A stretch of 64,000 bases of DNA from Stackebrandtia endophytica (GCF_006716355.1 NZ_VFOW01000001.1:1860001-1924000); one strand, 5' to 3'. Counted from the stretch's first letter, positions 52,181 to 62,723 are shown. Numbers and translations are program-made. The notes: generated from the sequence alone by a model not told the origin.

Positions 52181-54790
52181 TCAGCATGCCAGGTTGTAGA
52201 CCATGCCCGGGCTGATCAGCTTGTTCTGAAAAGTGACGTCACAACGGAATCCCTTGTTGCCGAGCGCGATGACGCGAATGCCTCGGAGCGGGCCGTCCTT
52301 CCCCTGGTATACCGGCAGAGCGAGATAGACCACGTGCTCGCCCCCGGCGACCTTCTCCTTCACCTGTTTCTCGATTCGGCTGCGCATGTTGATGTTCGTC
52401 TGCCAATAGCAGGTGACCAGGTTGCCCGGATCCGTCCCCGAACCCCCCAGGATGTTGGCCACCAGGTGACAACGCTGGAATATCGAGCGTCCTCCTTCGG
52501 AGGCCCTCGGGTTCTTCGTCACCGAGCCATCGGGCAGAACAATCTCAGCCCGTGGCCAATCCCGCAGCGGATCAAACTTCGCCTTGCCGCCGTCTTTCAG
52601 AGGCTTACATAGGTAGCCGGCGGAGAACACCGCCAGCTGTCCGTCCAGAAAGTACTTGGCGTTCTCCGTCGTCGGCTTATGCGAGGACCCACCGTTGGTG
52701 TAACCGGGTTCGCACTGACGTTCCGGGTCACGCCAGTTGACGGCGGTGACCTCGCCCTGTGCGTTCACGCTGACGAGTCGATCGGTGGCGAGTTTGCGTA
52801 TGACCTTCTCCGGCAGGTTCAGACTGTTCAGGTGCTCGACCGCCTCCTGCGGGGTGAACGTAGTGGGACTCATGCACAGCATCGCCATCGGCCATTCGTG
52901 GTCGCCGGTGTTGTTGACGATCCCCAGCCGTTCGAAACCGGGGTCTCCGCCGACACAATGGTCCGCCACCGCCGTTCGCAACGCCGACTCCAATGTGGTC
53001 GGGCCAGCGGTCCACAGGTCACGGTTTGTCTGCGGTATCACCAGTCGGACGTACACGGTGCAGTCGTCGACTTCTCGGGTGGCGTTTCTGACGGACCGCT
53101 CGATGCCGGCGGCGAGGTTGCCGTCGGACACGACCGTGACCGCGGTGCAGCGCGTCGGCTCCGGGGATGGAAGGTCGCTGACGACGACCGCGTCCATCGG
53201 GGCTCCCCTGCCGCCCGGGATATAGCTGATGGCGACGGTGGAGACGGCGAGATCGTCAAGTTCCGAGGCGACGGCATCGAGTCCCGGCAGGTGTGCGGCG
53301 TACTCGGCCGGCCCCTTACCACGCAACAGATCCGCGATGAGATCCCACGAGATGAAGCGGTCGCCGGCTTCGGCGAGACGACGCAGCAGCGGCGTATCGG
53401 CATACTCGCCACGCGCTGGATCTGCCTGGGTCGCCTGGTCCATCGCATCGAGTGCACGCGTGCCCGACACGTCGCTGTCGAGCAGGTCGTGCATGACCTC
53501 GACGACGACGTCCCTGGCCAGTTCGGCGAGGGGACGAAGGACGCGATCGAGAGCCGGCTGCGCCTGTTGACCGCCGAGACGGTCCACGAGTTTGCGGTAG
53601 CGCGGGGCATCGGAGCCACCGATCTGCGGCGAGTAGATGATCACCGAGTAGTTGACGGTGATGCTGGTCGTCTGTCCGGGGGCCGGTTTCGGTGCGGGGT
53701 TGGCGAACTTCATGGTCGGTGTCGTAACCTGCTCGCCGGGTTGGATGGTTCCCAGCGACTTGGTGACCGCACTCATCCCAGGGCTGACGCTGGCAGTGAT
53801 GGTCGCCTCTCCCGGGCCGGTACCGGTGTTCTCGACGGTCGCCGTCCATGAACAGGTGGGCGTTGAACAGTCCGAGGCGTTGATCGTGGGACGGAAATCC
53901 GGCGCGACTGCGGGGAAGTCGGCTAGCGGTGGCGGCGGCTCGCCCTTCGAGTCGGGTTGCTTCGAATCGGTGGTCTCCCCCATCGTGGCCCCGGAGGTCT
54001 CCCTGGTCGCATCCGCGGTCGCCGGTGATGATCGAGTGGGCGAGACCGCGAGCGTGCCAACCCCGGCGTCTGCGGTCTCGGTGGCTCGGTTCGGTTCGGA
54101 GGTCCTTTCATCACCTGGTACTCGGATGCTGTCGGCGTCCGTACCCGGTGCCGCGGCGGTCTGGACCGAATCCGTGTCGATCGGGCCGGACAACAACAGC
54201 ACCTGCATCGGCACGCTCGCGGTGCGAACCAACATCCAATCCTCAAAGACCAATGCCTCCACCGGGATGCCCTGGTACGACGTCAGATCGGGTACCGGTT
54301 CTCCCGCGTCGTTGATCGTGCGGATCCGATCAGCCAGTGAGGACGGATTGAACTCGGCGGCGAGGTCAACCGGCAGCACCGTCCCGGATTCGGGCTGCAC
54401 CCACTGTTCCTTGACCTGGTCCGCCTGGGAGGGTGACCGACGGGACCACCAGTCCTCGTCACCCCAGACCGCGGTGCCAGTCGGCGAGGTGTGTACCACC
54501 GCGTCCCCGGCGAACTGGTCGATGACGGTGCCGGTCGCATAACCGTCCGCGGTGATGGTGAATTGTCCGACCGATTCGGAGCCGTCGGGTGCCGTGTAGG
54601 TGTAACCGATGTCGACCGCCGGCGCGGTCTCGAAACCGGCGGCCGGATCGTCGACGAACACCGCGGAGCCGTCGGCCCCGGTCGGCGCCACCGCGACCAC
54701 CGTCGCGACCACGGCGACCACCACGACCAGGCAGGCCGGTAGGGCCATTTGAATATACGAATGCCGCTGTGAACGGTGCGGGGTGTACAT
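52181..54790 (-). CDS. Membrane-anchored protein with C-terminal NUC-type nuclease domain
   Basis: An 869-residue protein. An N-terminal membrane helix (about 14-36, with VVVVAVVATVVAV) is followed by a beta-rich domain (about 50-210), a Ser/Thr/Pro-rich linker (about 240-310), an immunoglobulin-like beta domain (about 325-410), and a large middle region. Residues about 720-869 resemble the DNA/RNA non-specific endonuclease fold: the catalytic histidine is H775 in QRCHLVANILGG, followed by NLVTCYWQTNINMRSRIEKQV with the metal-binding Asn and Glu. Most relatives have DRGH at the active site. The plan, membrane-tethered ectodomain with a terminal nuclease, is that of contact-dependent polymorphic toxins. 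ATG 54,790 has GAGGAG nine bases before it. No immunity gene is obvious nearby. Confidence 0.72.
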   Translation of the reverse strand: MYTPHRSQRHSYIQMALPACLVVVVAVVATVVAVAPTGADGSAVFVDDPAAGFETAPAVDIGYTYTAPDGSESVGQFTITADGYATGTVIDQFAGDAVVHTSPTGTAVWGDEDWWSRRSPSQADQVKEQWVQPESGTVLPVDLAAEFNPSSLADRIRTINDAGEPVPDLTSYQGIPVEALVFEDWMLVRTASVPMQVLLLSGPIDTDSVQTAAAPGTDADSIRVPGDERTSEPNRATETADAGVGTLAVSPTRSSPATADATRETSGATMGETTDSKQPDSKGEPPPPLADFPAVAPDFRPTINASDCSTPTCSWTATVENTGTGPGEATITASVSPGMSAVTKSLGTIQPGEQVTTPTMKFANPAPKPAPGQTTSITVNYSVIIYSPQIGGSDAPRYRKLVDRLGGQQAQPALDRVLRPLAELARDVVVEVMHDLLDSDVSGTRALDAMDQATQADPARGEYADTPLLRRLAEAGDRFISWDLIADLLRGKGPAEYAAHLPGLDAVASELDDLAVSTVAISYIPGGRGAPMDAVVVSDLPSPEPTRCTAVTVVSDGNLAAGIERSVRNATREVDDCTVYVRLVIPQTNRDLWTAGPTTLESALRTAVADHCVGGDPGFERLGIVNNTGDHEWPMAMLCMSPTTFTPQEAVEHLNSLNLPEKVIRKLATDRLVSVNAQGEVTAVNWRDPERQCEPGYTNGGSSHKPTTENAKYFLDGQLAVFSAGYLCKPLKDGGKAKFDPLRDWPRAEIVLPDGSVTKNPRASEGGRSIFQRCHLVANILGGSGTDPGNLVTCYWQTNINMRSRIEKQVKEKVAGGEHVVYLALPVYQGKDGPLRGIRVIALGNKGFRCDVTFQNKLISPGMVYNLAC

Positions 54791-55141
54791 GGCGGCGGGC
54801 TCCTCGAGGTCGAGCCGGGAGGCATGAGGGGGTTCATGCAGGACGCCGACGACATCGTCGGCACCATCCGGGCTGGGCGGTACCCCTGGGACCGCCTCCA
54901 CGACGGATGCCTTGGCTCCCAGAGGTTAGAGCAACTACCCGCCAGAAGCAGTCAGATACCCGACATGCCGCATACATCCGGTGACAGTGGATGTGTCCCG
55001 ATTATTCACCGGAGCATCGATCTGTCCATACATCGACAGATCGCCGAGTCGACATGGCCGCCTTCTCGTCGCGCGCATCAAGCACCACAATGGAAGTATG
55101 GATCCCGTCGGCTACCAACCATGATGGACAGACAACCGCAG
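54791..55141. other. Region between the nuclease and sigma-factor genes
   Basis: 351 bases with no gene. It holds the promoter of the nuclease gene and a 9-bp inverted repeat (CGATCTGTC / GACAGATCG, 55,018-55,043) that could end sigma-factor transcripts or act as an operator. Confidence 0.5.
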
Positions 55142-56371
55142 CTAACCCAATTGATCCCGGCGACGGGTCAGATACGCGACCTCGGCGGTGTTGCCCGCCA
55201 AGTCGATGGCCCTGTCGTAGGCGGCACGCGCCCCTCGACCGTCTCCCGACCGGCGCAACAGGTCGGCGCGGATCGCATGGTAGGCATGGTAATCGGACAA
55301 TCCGGCGGCCAGGCCGTCGACGATCGCCAACGCCACCTGGGGCCCATCCAGTTCGGCGACCGCAACCGCTCTATTGAGGACAACGATGGGCGAGGGGTCC
55401 AGGACCACGAGCTGGTCGTACAGGGCGATGATCTGGGACCAATCGGTGTCTCGGATGTCTCGGGCGGAGGTGTGCACGGCATTGATCGCCGCGAGAATCT
55501 GGTAACGGCCCGGAGCGACCCCCGAGGCCAAGCGCTCCCTCACCAGTCGATGGCCCTCCGCGATCAGCTCAGCGTCCCAGGCGCCCCGGTCCTGTTCGGC
55601 GAGGGTGACCAGTTCACCGCCCGCCGAGACCCGGGTACTTCGGCGGGCGTCGGTGAGCAGCATCAACGCCAGCAGTCCCGTCACCTCGCCCTCGGTCGGC
55701 ATGAGCGCATGGAGAAGACGGGTGAGCCGGATCGCCTCGGCGGTCAGGTCCAACCGGATGGGGTCGGAGTCGGGTCCGGTGGCCAGGTACCCCTCGTTGA
55801 GCACCAGGTAGAGCACGGCGAGCACCCCACCGACCCGCGCCGGCAAATCCTCGGCCGAAGGCACCCGGTAGGGAACCCCGGCCAACTTGATCTTGGCCTT
55901 CGCCCGCGTGATCCGCTGTTCCATCGCCTTGTCCCCCACCAGGAACGCCCGCGCGATCTGCGGCACGGTCAGACCACCGAGCAAACGCAACGTCAGCGCG
56001 GCCCGGCTCTGCATCGACAGAGCGGGGTGGCAACAGGTGAAGATCAATCGGAGTCGTTCATCCTCGATGACGCCGGTCGGTTCGGGCGGTTCGGCGTACA
56101 TCAACTGAGCCTGCTTCTGCTTGCCGTCGCGTTTACTCTCCCGCCGAATCCGATCGACCGCCTTGCGGTGGGCCGTCGTGGTCAACCAGGCGCCGGGATT
56201 GGGTGGCAGCCCGTCGCGCGGCCACCGCTCGACGGCCACCGTGAACGCCTCGGCGGTCGACTCCTCGGCGATGTCCAGATCACCGAACCGCCTGGCCACG
56301 GTGGCGACCACCCGGGACCACTCGTCACGGTGGACCCGGGTGATCGCCTCGGCGATGTCGTTCGAAGTCAC
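55142..56371 (-). CDS. ECF sigma factor with C-terminal TPR-like domain (ECF42 type)
   Basis: A 409-residue group 4 sigma factor. Sigma region 2 (HRDEWSRVVATVARRFGDLDIAEESTAEAF) and region 4 (RAALTLRLLGGLTVPQIARAFLV) are followed by a helical DUF6596/TPR-like extension of about 230 residues, as in ECF42. Such sigma factors lack a classical anti-sigma factor and are genetically linked to YCII (DGPF) proteins, as here. The GTG at 56,371 overlaps the stop of the YCII gene by four bases. It probably directs transcription of its own cluster, including the DHFR-like gene. Confidence 0.9.
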   Translation of the reverse strand: MTSNDIAEAITRVHRDEWSRVVATVARRFGDLDIAEESTAEAFTVAVERWPRDGLPPNPGAWLTTTAHRKAVDRIRRESKRDGKQKQAQLMYAEPPEPTGVIEDERLRLIFTCCHPALSMQSRAALTLRLLGGLTVPQIARAFLVGDKAMEQRITRAKAKIKLAGVPYRVPSAEDLPARVGGVLAVLYLVLNEGYLATGPDSDPIRLDLTAEAIRLTRLLHALMPTEGEVTGLLALMLLTDARRSTRVSAGGELVTLAEQDRGAWDAELIAEGHRLVRERLASGVAPGRYQILAAINAVHTSARDIRDTDWSQIIALYDQLVVLDPSPIVVLNRAVAVAELDGPQVALAIVDGLAAGLSDYHAYHAIRADLLRRSGDGRGARAAYDRAIDLAGNTAEVAYLTRRRDQLG

Positions 56372-56718
56372 AGGAACGGCCGTACCTCGACCTTCCGGTT
56401 GCATGCCTTCGACGCCTCGACGGCGATCTTCAGCGCGGCATCGAGGTCAGCCGCCTCGATAACCCAGATACCGGCCAGATGTTCCTTGGACTCCAGGAAG
56501 GGCCCATCGGTGATCATCGGTTCCTCACCACGGTTGTCGACCACGGTGGCGGTGCTGGGCGAGGCCAACCCTCCGACGAAGACCCAGTGCCCATCGGCCT
56601 TGAGCCGCCGGTTGAATTCGGCGATGGCCCCGTCCTCGTCGGGAGTGGCCGAGCCGGACTCGTCGGCGCGGACACCACCGGGCAGGAACTCCTCGATCAC
56701 GGTGACCAGGTATTGCAT
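56368..56718 (-). CDS. YCII/DGPF domain protein
   Basis: A 116-residue YCII-fold protein with the family block ITDGPFLESKEHLAGIWVIEA. These small proteins are the usual neighbours of ECF42 sigma factors, and their own role is unclear (perhaps enzymatic or modulating the sigma factor). The ATG at 56,718 is used, since the domain begins MQYLVTVIEEFLPGG. Its end overlaps the sigma factor start. Confidence 0.9.
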   Translation of the reverse strand: MQYLVTVIEEFLPGGVRADESGSATPDEDGAIAEFNRRLKADGHWVFVGGLASPSTATVVDNRGEEPMITDGPFLESKEHLAGIWVIEAADLDAALKIAVEASKACNRKVEVRPFL

Positions 56719-56843
56719 CTCGATCATCTCCCATGTTGTCTTTCGAAGACGCCGCTTCAGCGTCCCCTCACCCCTACAACGAACCGCGCGACGCCGATCC
56801 GACACCGTTTCAGGATATTTTTCGAGGTGTCGGCGTCAACGGA

Positions 56844-57452
56844 TCACGCGCCGGAGTATCGGGGGCGCCCGGCCGGGCGATGGACCTGCAGGATGACGCC
56901 GTTGCCGAACACCCGGGAATCGACCAGGTCGAGTGCGACGTCCGGACCCGAATCGGGAAACAACCGAGTCCCCCGCCCGACCACCACCGGATAGGTGAAG
57001 AGAGTGATCTCGTCGACCAGTCGGTTGTCCAACAACCAACGCACCAGCCTGCCACTTCCGTGAACCTGAAGCTCCCCAACGGATCCGTCCTTCAGCTCAC
57101 GAATCGCGGTGGCGAGATCTCCAGAGAGGACGGTGGTGTCGCCCCACCCGGGTTCGGTAATGGTCGTCGACACCAGAAACTTGGGCCGACCGTTCAAGGC
57201 CCGACCGATCGGAGTATCGGCCATGTCCTCGACGGTGCCCCAACTGTCGGCGAAGATCTGGTAGGTGACCCGGCCGAACAGGAACGCGTCGGCACGCTGA
57301 TACAGCTGCCCGAGAAACGAGTCGACCTCCTCACTAAAGAGCGGCAGCGCCCAGCCGCCGCGGTCGAACCCGCCCCGGCGATCCTCGTCCCGATCACCGA
57401 GCCCTTGCATCACTCCGTCAACGGACACGTTCGTGACGGTTGTCAGTTTCAT
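56844..57452 (-). CDS. Dihydrofolate reductase-like (RibD C-terminal) protein
   Basis: A 202-residue member of the RibD_C/DHFR fold. The N-terminus MKLTTVTNVSVDGVMQG and the segment GSVGELQVHGSGRLVRWLLDNRLVDEITLFTYPVVVGRGTRLFP are typical for the YyaP/YwjB-type group found next to ECF42/YCII genes. A reductase acting with NADPH is likely, with unknown substrate. ATG 57,452 has GGGAGAAGAG before it. A decayed paralogue is at 61,420-61,630. Confidence 0.88.
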   Translation of the reverse strand: MKLTTVTNVSVDGVMQGLGDRDEDRRGGFDRGGWALPLFSEEVDSFLGQLYQRADAFLFGRVTYQIFADSWGTVEDMADTPIGRALNGRPKFLVSTTITEPGWGDTTVLSGDLATAIRELKDGSVGELQVHGSGRLVRWLLDNRLVDEITLFTYPVVVGRGTRLFPDSGPDVALDLVDSRVFGNGVILQVHRPAGRPRYSGA

Positions 57453-57690
57453 GGCTCTTCTCCCTTCCGATGATGATGTTCTCTCCCCTACTACGAACAG
57501 CACCCGGTGAATCCGACATCGTCCGGGAGGTTCATGTCCACGAGATCGACGACCGGGTCACAACGATCATCATGGGGCTGAGATGTCGAATGACCGGCGT
57601 TTTGTCCCGCAATCCCACCGAGTCCGGACGGGAAAGACACCCCAGCAGCCTCCGCTAGGGTCTAGGTGCTTTCGCCGAAGAGGAGACGAC

Positions 57691-58983
57691 ATGGCCATGG
57701 CACGACTGCGAACGACGGTGGAGGAGCTCGGTGGGGCTCACGCGGTCGGGGAGGTCGACGAGCTCGAAAAACGCCTGAGCCGCTATGCGAACCTTCCCGG
57801 CGTCATCAAGGGGCTCGGCAAGCTCGACTTCAGCCCGACGCTGTGTGACGCGGCTTTGCAGGTCGTGCGCGCGCTGGGCGATGAGGACGCTCTGGAGCCA
57901 CAGGTCTACACGGCCCTATTCGAAACCTGGACGATGATCGCGCTCGCGGCCCGCAGTGACATCACGGTGATCGATGAGGTCGAACCGAAGCTGAATGGCG
58001 ATCACGTCCCGAAGCGGCTGCACGAGATACGTACGACGACGCAGAAGGCCCGTGAACGCAGTGCACAGCCGAGCGCCGCACCGCAATCCGCCCCGGACGC
58101 ACCCCAGTCGGTCGGCAAGGTCAAAGCCTGGCTGGCCGACCACCCGGATCCCGACCTGCGGCTGCTCGCACCGAAACCCAAGCAGAAGGCCGGAGCGGTG
58201 GCCGCCGCGGTGCGAGCGTTGTCGCAGATCGGAACGCCGAGCGCCTTCGAGGTGCTCAAGGAGTACGCGACCGACGAACCCACCGATCCGCTGCTCAACG
58301 AACTCAAGCTCGCCTGGAAGCGATTCGACCGGCGTGAGTTCGCCGCCACGATGCTCATTCCGAGGCGAGGACACCTCGATCTTGGCATCGTCCGCGACAT
58401 CACGGGGATCGACGCCGTCGAGAACCTGACGTCACTGCGGATCGTGGTGGATGACAAGAAGGCCGACCAGACCGATCTGTCTCCGCTGACGGCGTGCACC
58501 CCGTTGCAGGCTCTGCAAATACAGAGCGACGGACTCGGTAACCCCAGCAATATCGAATGGCTTCGATCGCTGACCGGTCTTCGAACCCTCGATCTCGGTG
58601 TCCAGTTGCGCGACACCGATCTGAGTCCGTTGGCCGACTCGGGCATCGAGAACCTCACGATCTGGTTGGACGGTCAGAGTGGATCGATCCTCCTCGACAT
58701 GCCGAACCTGACGAACCTCACCGTGATCGGTGCGAGCTCACCGAGTTCCGAAGGGCCGCAGACTAACGCGCATCCAGACCTCACCGAAGCCGTCTTCACT
58801 CTGGTCGGTCGCGGGGTACCCGTGACGGTTTACGACTTCGACCGTGACTGGGTGGGCGAGCTGCTACCCCGGGCTCAGGACGCCGGGCTACAACTCATCG
58901 AGGGTCACGGCGTAACGATGATCCACAGTGGCTTCGGAACGGGTCGGTCTGGCGATCCCGCGCCGATCCAGCCGTCGGCATAG
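57691..58983 (+). CDS. Leucine-rich-repeat-like hypothetical protein
   Basis: A 430-residue soluble protein. The N-terminal half is helical and HEAT-like (VKAWLADHPDPDLRLL, AVAAAVRALSQIG). The C-terminal half shows short leucine-rich units resembling the LRR/internalin pattern (NLTSLRIVVDD, LSPLTACTPLQALQIQ, SLTGLRTLDLGV, NLTNLTVIG). Such domains bind proteins and are common as C-terminal sensors in actinobacterial STAND and conflict proteins. Here no NTPase domain is attached. ATG 57,691 follows GAGGAGACG. Function unknown. Confidence 0.75.
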   Translation: MAMARLRTTVEELGGAHAVGEVDELEKRLSRYANLPGVIKGLGKLDFSPTLCDAALQVVRALGDEDALEPQVYTALFETWTMIALAARSDITVIDEVEPKLNGDHVPKRLHEIRTTTQKARERSAQPSAAPQSAPDAPQSVGKVKAWLADHPDPDLRLLAPKPKQKAGAVAAAVRALSQIGTPSAFEVLKEYATDEPTDPLLNELKLAWKRFDRREFAATMLIPRRGHLDLGIVRDITGIDAVENLTSLRIVVDDKKADQTDLSPLTACTPLQALQIQSDGLGNPSNIEWLRSLTGLRTLDLGVQLRDTDLSPLADSGIENLTIWLDGQSGSILLDMPNLTNLTVIGASSPSSEGPQTNAHPDLTEAVFTLVGRGVPVTVYDFDRDWVGELLPRAQDAGLQLIEGHGVTMIHSGFGTGRSGDPAPIQPSA

Positions 58984-59010
58984 ACCTGCGGTCACGACGA
59001 ACTCCGTCGA

Positions 59011-59895
<885 letters not shown>

Positions 59896-60117
59896 TTACC
59901 CGCGGACGGTGGTCGTCTATCCGATTCGAGCGCGAGTCCCATCCGATACCGGAACTCGGCATCGTCGAAATTACCTGCCGAAACGCCGGAGCGGACGCGA
60001 TCGGTGATCAACTCGATCTCAACTGATGATCCTCAGGAGACAACCTAATGGCGTCCACAGTGAGTCCTAAATGTTGCGATCGCATCGAAGTAGTCGGACG
60101 AGACGGAAGGCATCAAC

Positions 60118-61206
60118 ATGTCACGAACCCTCGGCACTCGTAACCGGTTGCCGGTCACCGCTGCATTGGCGGTAGTGACCGGAACGGTGACCGCCTTGAC
60201 ACTCAGTTCAACGGCGTCCACCGAACCGATCAGCGCGGACCCACCCGCACCCCTGGAGTGGCAGACCCTCGACGAAGCCCCCGCCGGTGACTTGCGCTCG
60301 CTCGCCGTCATCAGCGACGACAGCCTGTGGACTGTGGGACGCGACGCCGACACCGCGACGGCGTCGCATTGGAACGGCTCAACCTGGACGTCGATGACCG
60401 TCCCGGGCCTGAGGTATTTCACGGCGACCGCTTTCAGCGCAGATACCGACGGCTGGGCCGTCGGTGACGGCACCGCGCACTGGGACGGCTCGGCCTGGAC
60501 CAGCGTCCCGGTCGACCTGCCGGACACGACGTCGGCATGGCTGTCGGCCGTTGACGCGGTCGGTCCCGATCTGGCCTGGGCGGTCGGTAACACCACACTG
60601 CAGGGCGGAGGCGAGGGAAGCGCGTTCATTCAGCAATGGGACGGCACCGAATGGACATTGATCGAACCGACATTCCCCGCCGACTACACCGCCGTCGACC
60701 TCAACGACATCGTCTCAACCGGCGATGACGAGGCCTGGGCGGTCGGAACCGCCTATCGCGACTTCGGATCGACGCCGTTGATCATGCGATGGGACGGAAC
60801 GGAATGGTCCATTCACGATTCCAAGGAGATGGGAAACCTGACCTCCCTCACCGTCTCCGATGGTGAGCTGTACGCCAGCGGATTCACCTCGGTCGACAAC
60901 AGCCCGGTTGACGCCGTGCCGCTGTTGATGCACCTCGACGGCGCCGACTGGACCGTCGTGGAGACGACGACGGAGAGGGGCTGGATTTACAGCTCGACCG
61001 CCGATGGAAACGGTGGTCTGATCATGGCCGGCTACGACAGCCAGATCGATCGGATTCTTCGCTGGAACGACGGAACCTCGACGTTCGAGGAAGGGCCGGC
61101 CGGATCGAGTGCACTCAACGTCATCGCGTCCGCGCCCGACGGCGAGTCGGCCGTCTGGCTGCTCACCCGCGACGATGACGGCTGGTTCATCGCCTACGCC
61201 AAGTAA
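60118..61206 (+). CDS. Secreted beta-propeller-like protein
   Basis: A 362-residue exported protein with a signal peptide (RNRLPVTAALAVVTGTVTALTLSSTAST, about 1-34). The mature part repeats W-x-G-S/T-x-W units (HWNGSTWTSM, HWDGSAWTSV, QWDGTEWTLI, RWDGTEWSIH, LDGADWTVV) about every 50 residues, with DAWAVG-type strands between, so it probably folds as a propeller of BNR/Asp-box type. Enzymatic residues are not visible. Function unknown. Confidence 0.8.
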   Translation: MSRTLGTRNRLPVTAALAVVTGTVTALTLSSTASTEPISADPPAPLEWQTLDEAPAGDLRSLAVISDDSLWTVGRDADTATASHWNGSTWTSMTVPGLRYFTATAFSADTDGWAVGDGTAHWDGSAWTSVPVDLPDTTSAWLSAVDAVGPDLAWAVGNTTLQGGGEGSAFIQQWDGTEWTLIEPTFPADYTAVDLNDIVSTGDDEAWAVGTAYRDFGSTPLIMRWDGTEWSIHDSKEMGNLTSLTVSDGELYASGFTSVDNSPVDAVPLLMHLDGADWTVVETTTERGWIYSSTADGNGGLIMAGYDSQIDRILRWNDGTSTFEEGPAGSSALNVIASAPDGESAVWLLTRDDDGWFIAYAK

Positions 61207-61419
61207 CGCACCGGGCGGGGTGTAACCGCATCCCGCCGGCCTGGATAGGTGAATCCGACCGCGCTCACCATGCGGAGCACCGCGACGCGAATGTCACTCG
61301 CACCGTCCGGACTCCGCATTCTACTGGCGACAGACGAGCTCCCTGGAGACCGGAGAAGTCTTGAACCGGCGCGAACGCGGACACAGAAGGTAGGACACCG
61401 AATCACGGCTGAACTCATT

Positions 61420-61630
61420 CTCGCGACACCCGGCCCCGGGGTGTCGGGAAACATCCGGATGTTTCCCGACGCCCCGGGCCGGTGCGCAACGTGGACTCAT
61501 CGACGAACCGGTTTCCAGGAGCCAACGGACGAACCTGCCACGGCCGTGAACCTGAAGTTCCCCAACACACTGGGCCTTCATCTCGAGCGTGACGGCGGAA
61601 TCTCCGACAAAAACAGTGCCGTTCATCGAC
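61420..61630 (-). pseudogene. Decayed DHFR-like (RibD C-terminal) gene
   Basis: One minus-strand frame reads CVGELQVHGRGRFVRWLLE, nearly identical to the corresponding block of the intact gene at 56,844-57,452. The expected continuation NRFVDES appears in a different frame, showing a frameshift. Start and end are missing and a palindrome interrupts the part that would encode the LFP segment. Confidence 0.7.
61435..61478. repeat. 44-bp near-perfect palindrome
   Basis: The inner 28 bases are a perfect palindrome (left arm GTCGGGAAACATCC with no loop), extended by CCCGGGG/CCCCGGG arms with one T-G pair. It lies within the DHFR-like pseudogene and looks like an inverted duplication of that gene's own sequence. 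Confidence 0.8.
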
Positions 61631-61704
61631 TGCGGATCGGTGAGTGCTGTCGGCTCCCTGGGGTGGCGATTCGAGGCGTGGCCGAGCGTCGAGGATGAAA
61701 GCCG

Positions 61705-62334
61705 TCAGCTTGCGACCTGGACGCCGTCTCGCTGGCGGGGCTGCCATTCGAAGCCGTCCGGATCCGTGGAGGCGCCAATGGCACCGTCGATGACGATGCG
61801 GTGCGAGCCGGCTCCGTCCGGGCTGACTCCGACATCCTTGGCGGCGGCACGCCGACCGTACAGCGCCAGCTTGATCGGCCCGGTGGCGAACTCGACGTAC
61901 TTGCGGCCGAAGCTACGCGCCACGGTCAACCCGTGATCTACGTAGAACGTCTTGGTAACCGCAACGTCGGCCACACCCAACAAAAGCACGATCTCCTTGA
62001 TTTCGCGGGTTGTCGGACCGGTGTTCTTCTTCGACGACGAAGCGATCTTCCACATCGCTCCATCGGGGTCACGAACAACGCCTCCGTACCCCCAGAAGCT
62101 TTTCGCGACGGGTTTGACGGCGGTCGCTCCCGCAGCCAGCGCGGTGGACACGAGACTGTCCACGTCACCAGGCTGAGACACCACAAGAGACAAAGCGAAG
62201 CCGCGAAAGCCGGTGGTCGCCGCTTGGGAGGCTGCAGCCCGGATTCGATCGTCGATGCCGAAAGCCGACCGATAGAACTCGATGGAAGCCGTCGGGTCGG
62301 CCGATTGCAGGGTGATCGATTCGAGGAGATTCAT
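61705..62334 (-). CDS. VOC/glyoxalase-family protein, two-module
   Basis: A 209-residue protein with two vicinal-oxygen-chelate units. The first is MNLLESITLQSADPTASIEFYRSAFGIDD to DPDGAMWKIAS, and the second is EIVLLLGVADVAVTKTFYVDHGL to DPDGFEWQP. Classical metal-binding residues are partly replaced, so it may bind rather than transform its ligand. No Shine-Dalgarno ambiguity. It ends close to the pseudogene and is followed upstream by another VOC gene on the same strand, forming a likely operon. Confidence 0.85.
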   Translation of the reverse strand: MNLLESITLQSADPTASIEFYRSAFGIDDRIRAAASQAATTGFRGFALSLVVSQPGDVDSLVSTALAAGATAVKPVAKSFWGYGGVVRDPDGAMWKIASSSKKNTGPTTREIKEIVLLLGVADVAVTKTFYVDHGLTVARSFGRKYVEFATGPIKLALYGRRAAAKDVGVSPDGAGSHRIVIDGAIGASTDPDGFEWQPRQRDGVQVAS

Positions 62335-62363
62335 GGGTCTTCCGTTCTGGGTGATCGGTCGGT

Positions 62364-62723
62364 TTAGGAGGCGTCTTGGATGAGTCCGAGCGAGTTTCCG
62401 TCAAGGTCGATGACCACAGCGGTGAGGCGCCCGGCACCAACGTCACGGGCGGGTTGGCCGACCGTCGCGCCGGCGGCGGTCAACTCGGTGAGTTTGGCTT
62501 CGATGTCGGCGACGTGCCAATAGGCGACCGGCGCAGTCATGCCGTCGGGCCCGCCGTCGGGCACCAGCCCGATGTGCTGGCCGGCGACGTCGAAGCCGAC
62601 GTAGTATGGCGCGTCGACTTGCGGTTGAACGCCCAGCAGAGCGGTGTATACAGGCTTCGCCGTGGCCAGGTCCGACACCGGGTGGAGGATTGTCTTGACG
62701 CCTTCAACGGAATTGCCGGTCAT
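62364..62723 (-). CDS. VOC/glyoxalase-family protein, single module
   Basis: A 119-residue VOC protein: VKTILHPVSDLATAKPVYTALLG at the N-terminus, PVAYWHVADIEAKLTELTAAGATVG in the second half and a C-terminal DLDGNSLGLIQ strand. It resembles bleomycin-resistance or glyoxalase-like proteins. The ATG at 62,723 is used, and a GTG two codons earlier (62,729) has a slightly better AAGGA spacing. The open frame to 62,969 is not coding because it overlaps the divergent regulator gene. Confidence 0.85.
   Translation of the reverse strand: MTGNSVEGVKTILHPVSDLATAKPVYTALLGVQPQVDAPYYVGFDVAGQHIGLVPDGGPDGMTAPVAYWHVADIEAKLTELTAAGATVGQPARDVGAGRLTAVVIDLDGNSLGLIQDAS

Larger units (their letters stand above)
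61207..61704. other. Region with pseudogene and palindrome
   Basis: 498 bases without an intact gene. The right part holds the DHFR-like pseudogene and the 44-bp palindrome. The left part shows nothing recognisable. Confidence 0.5.
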
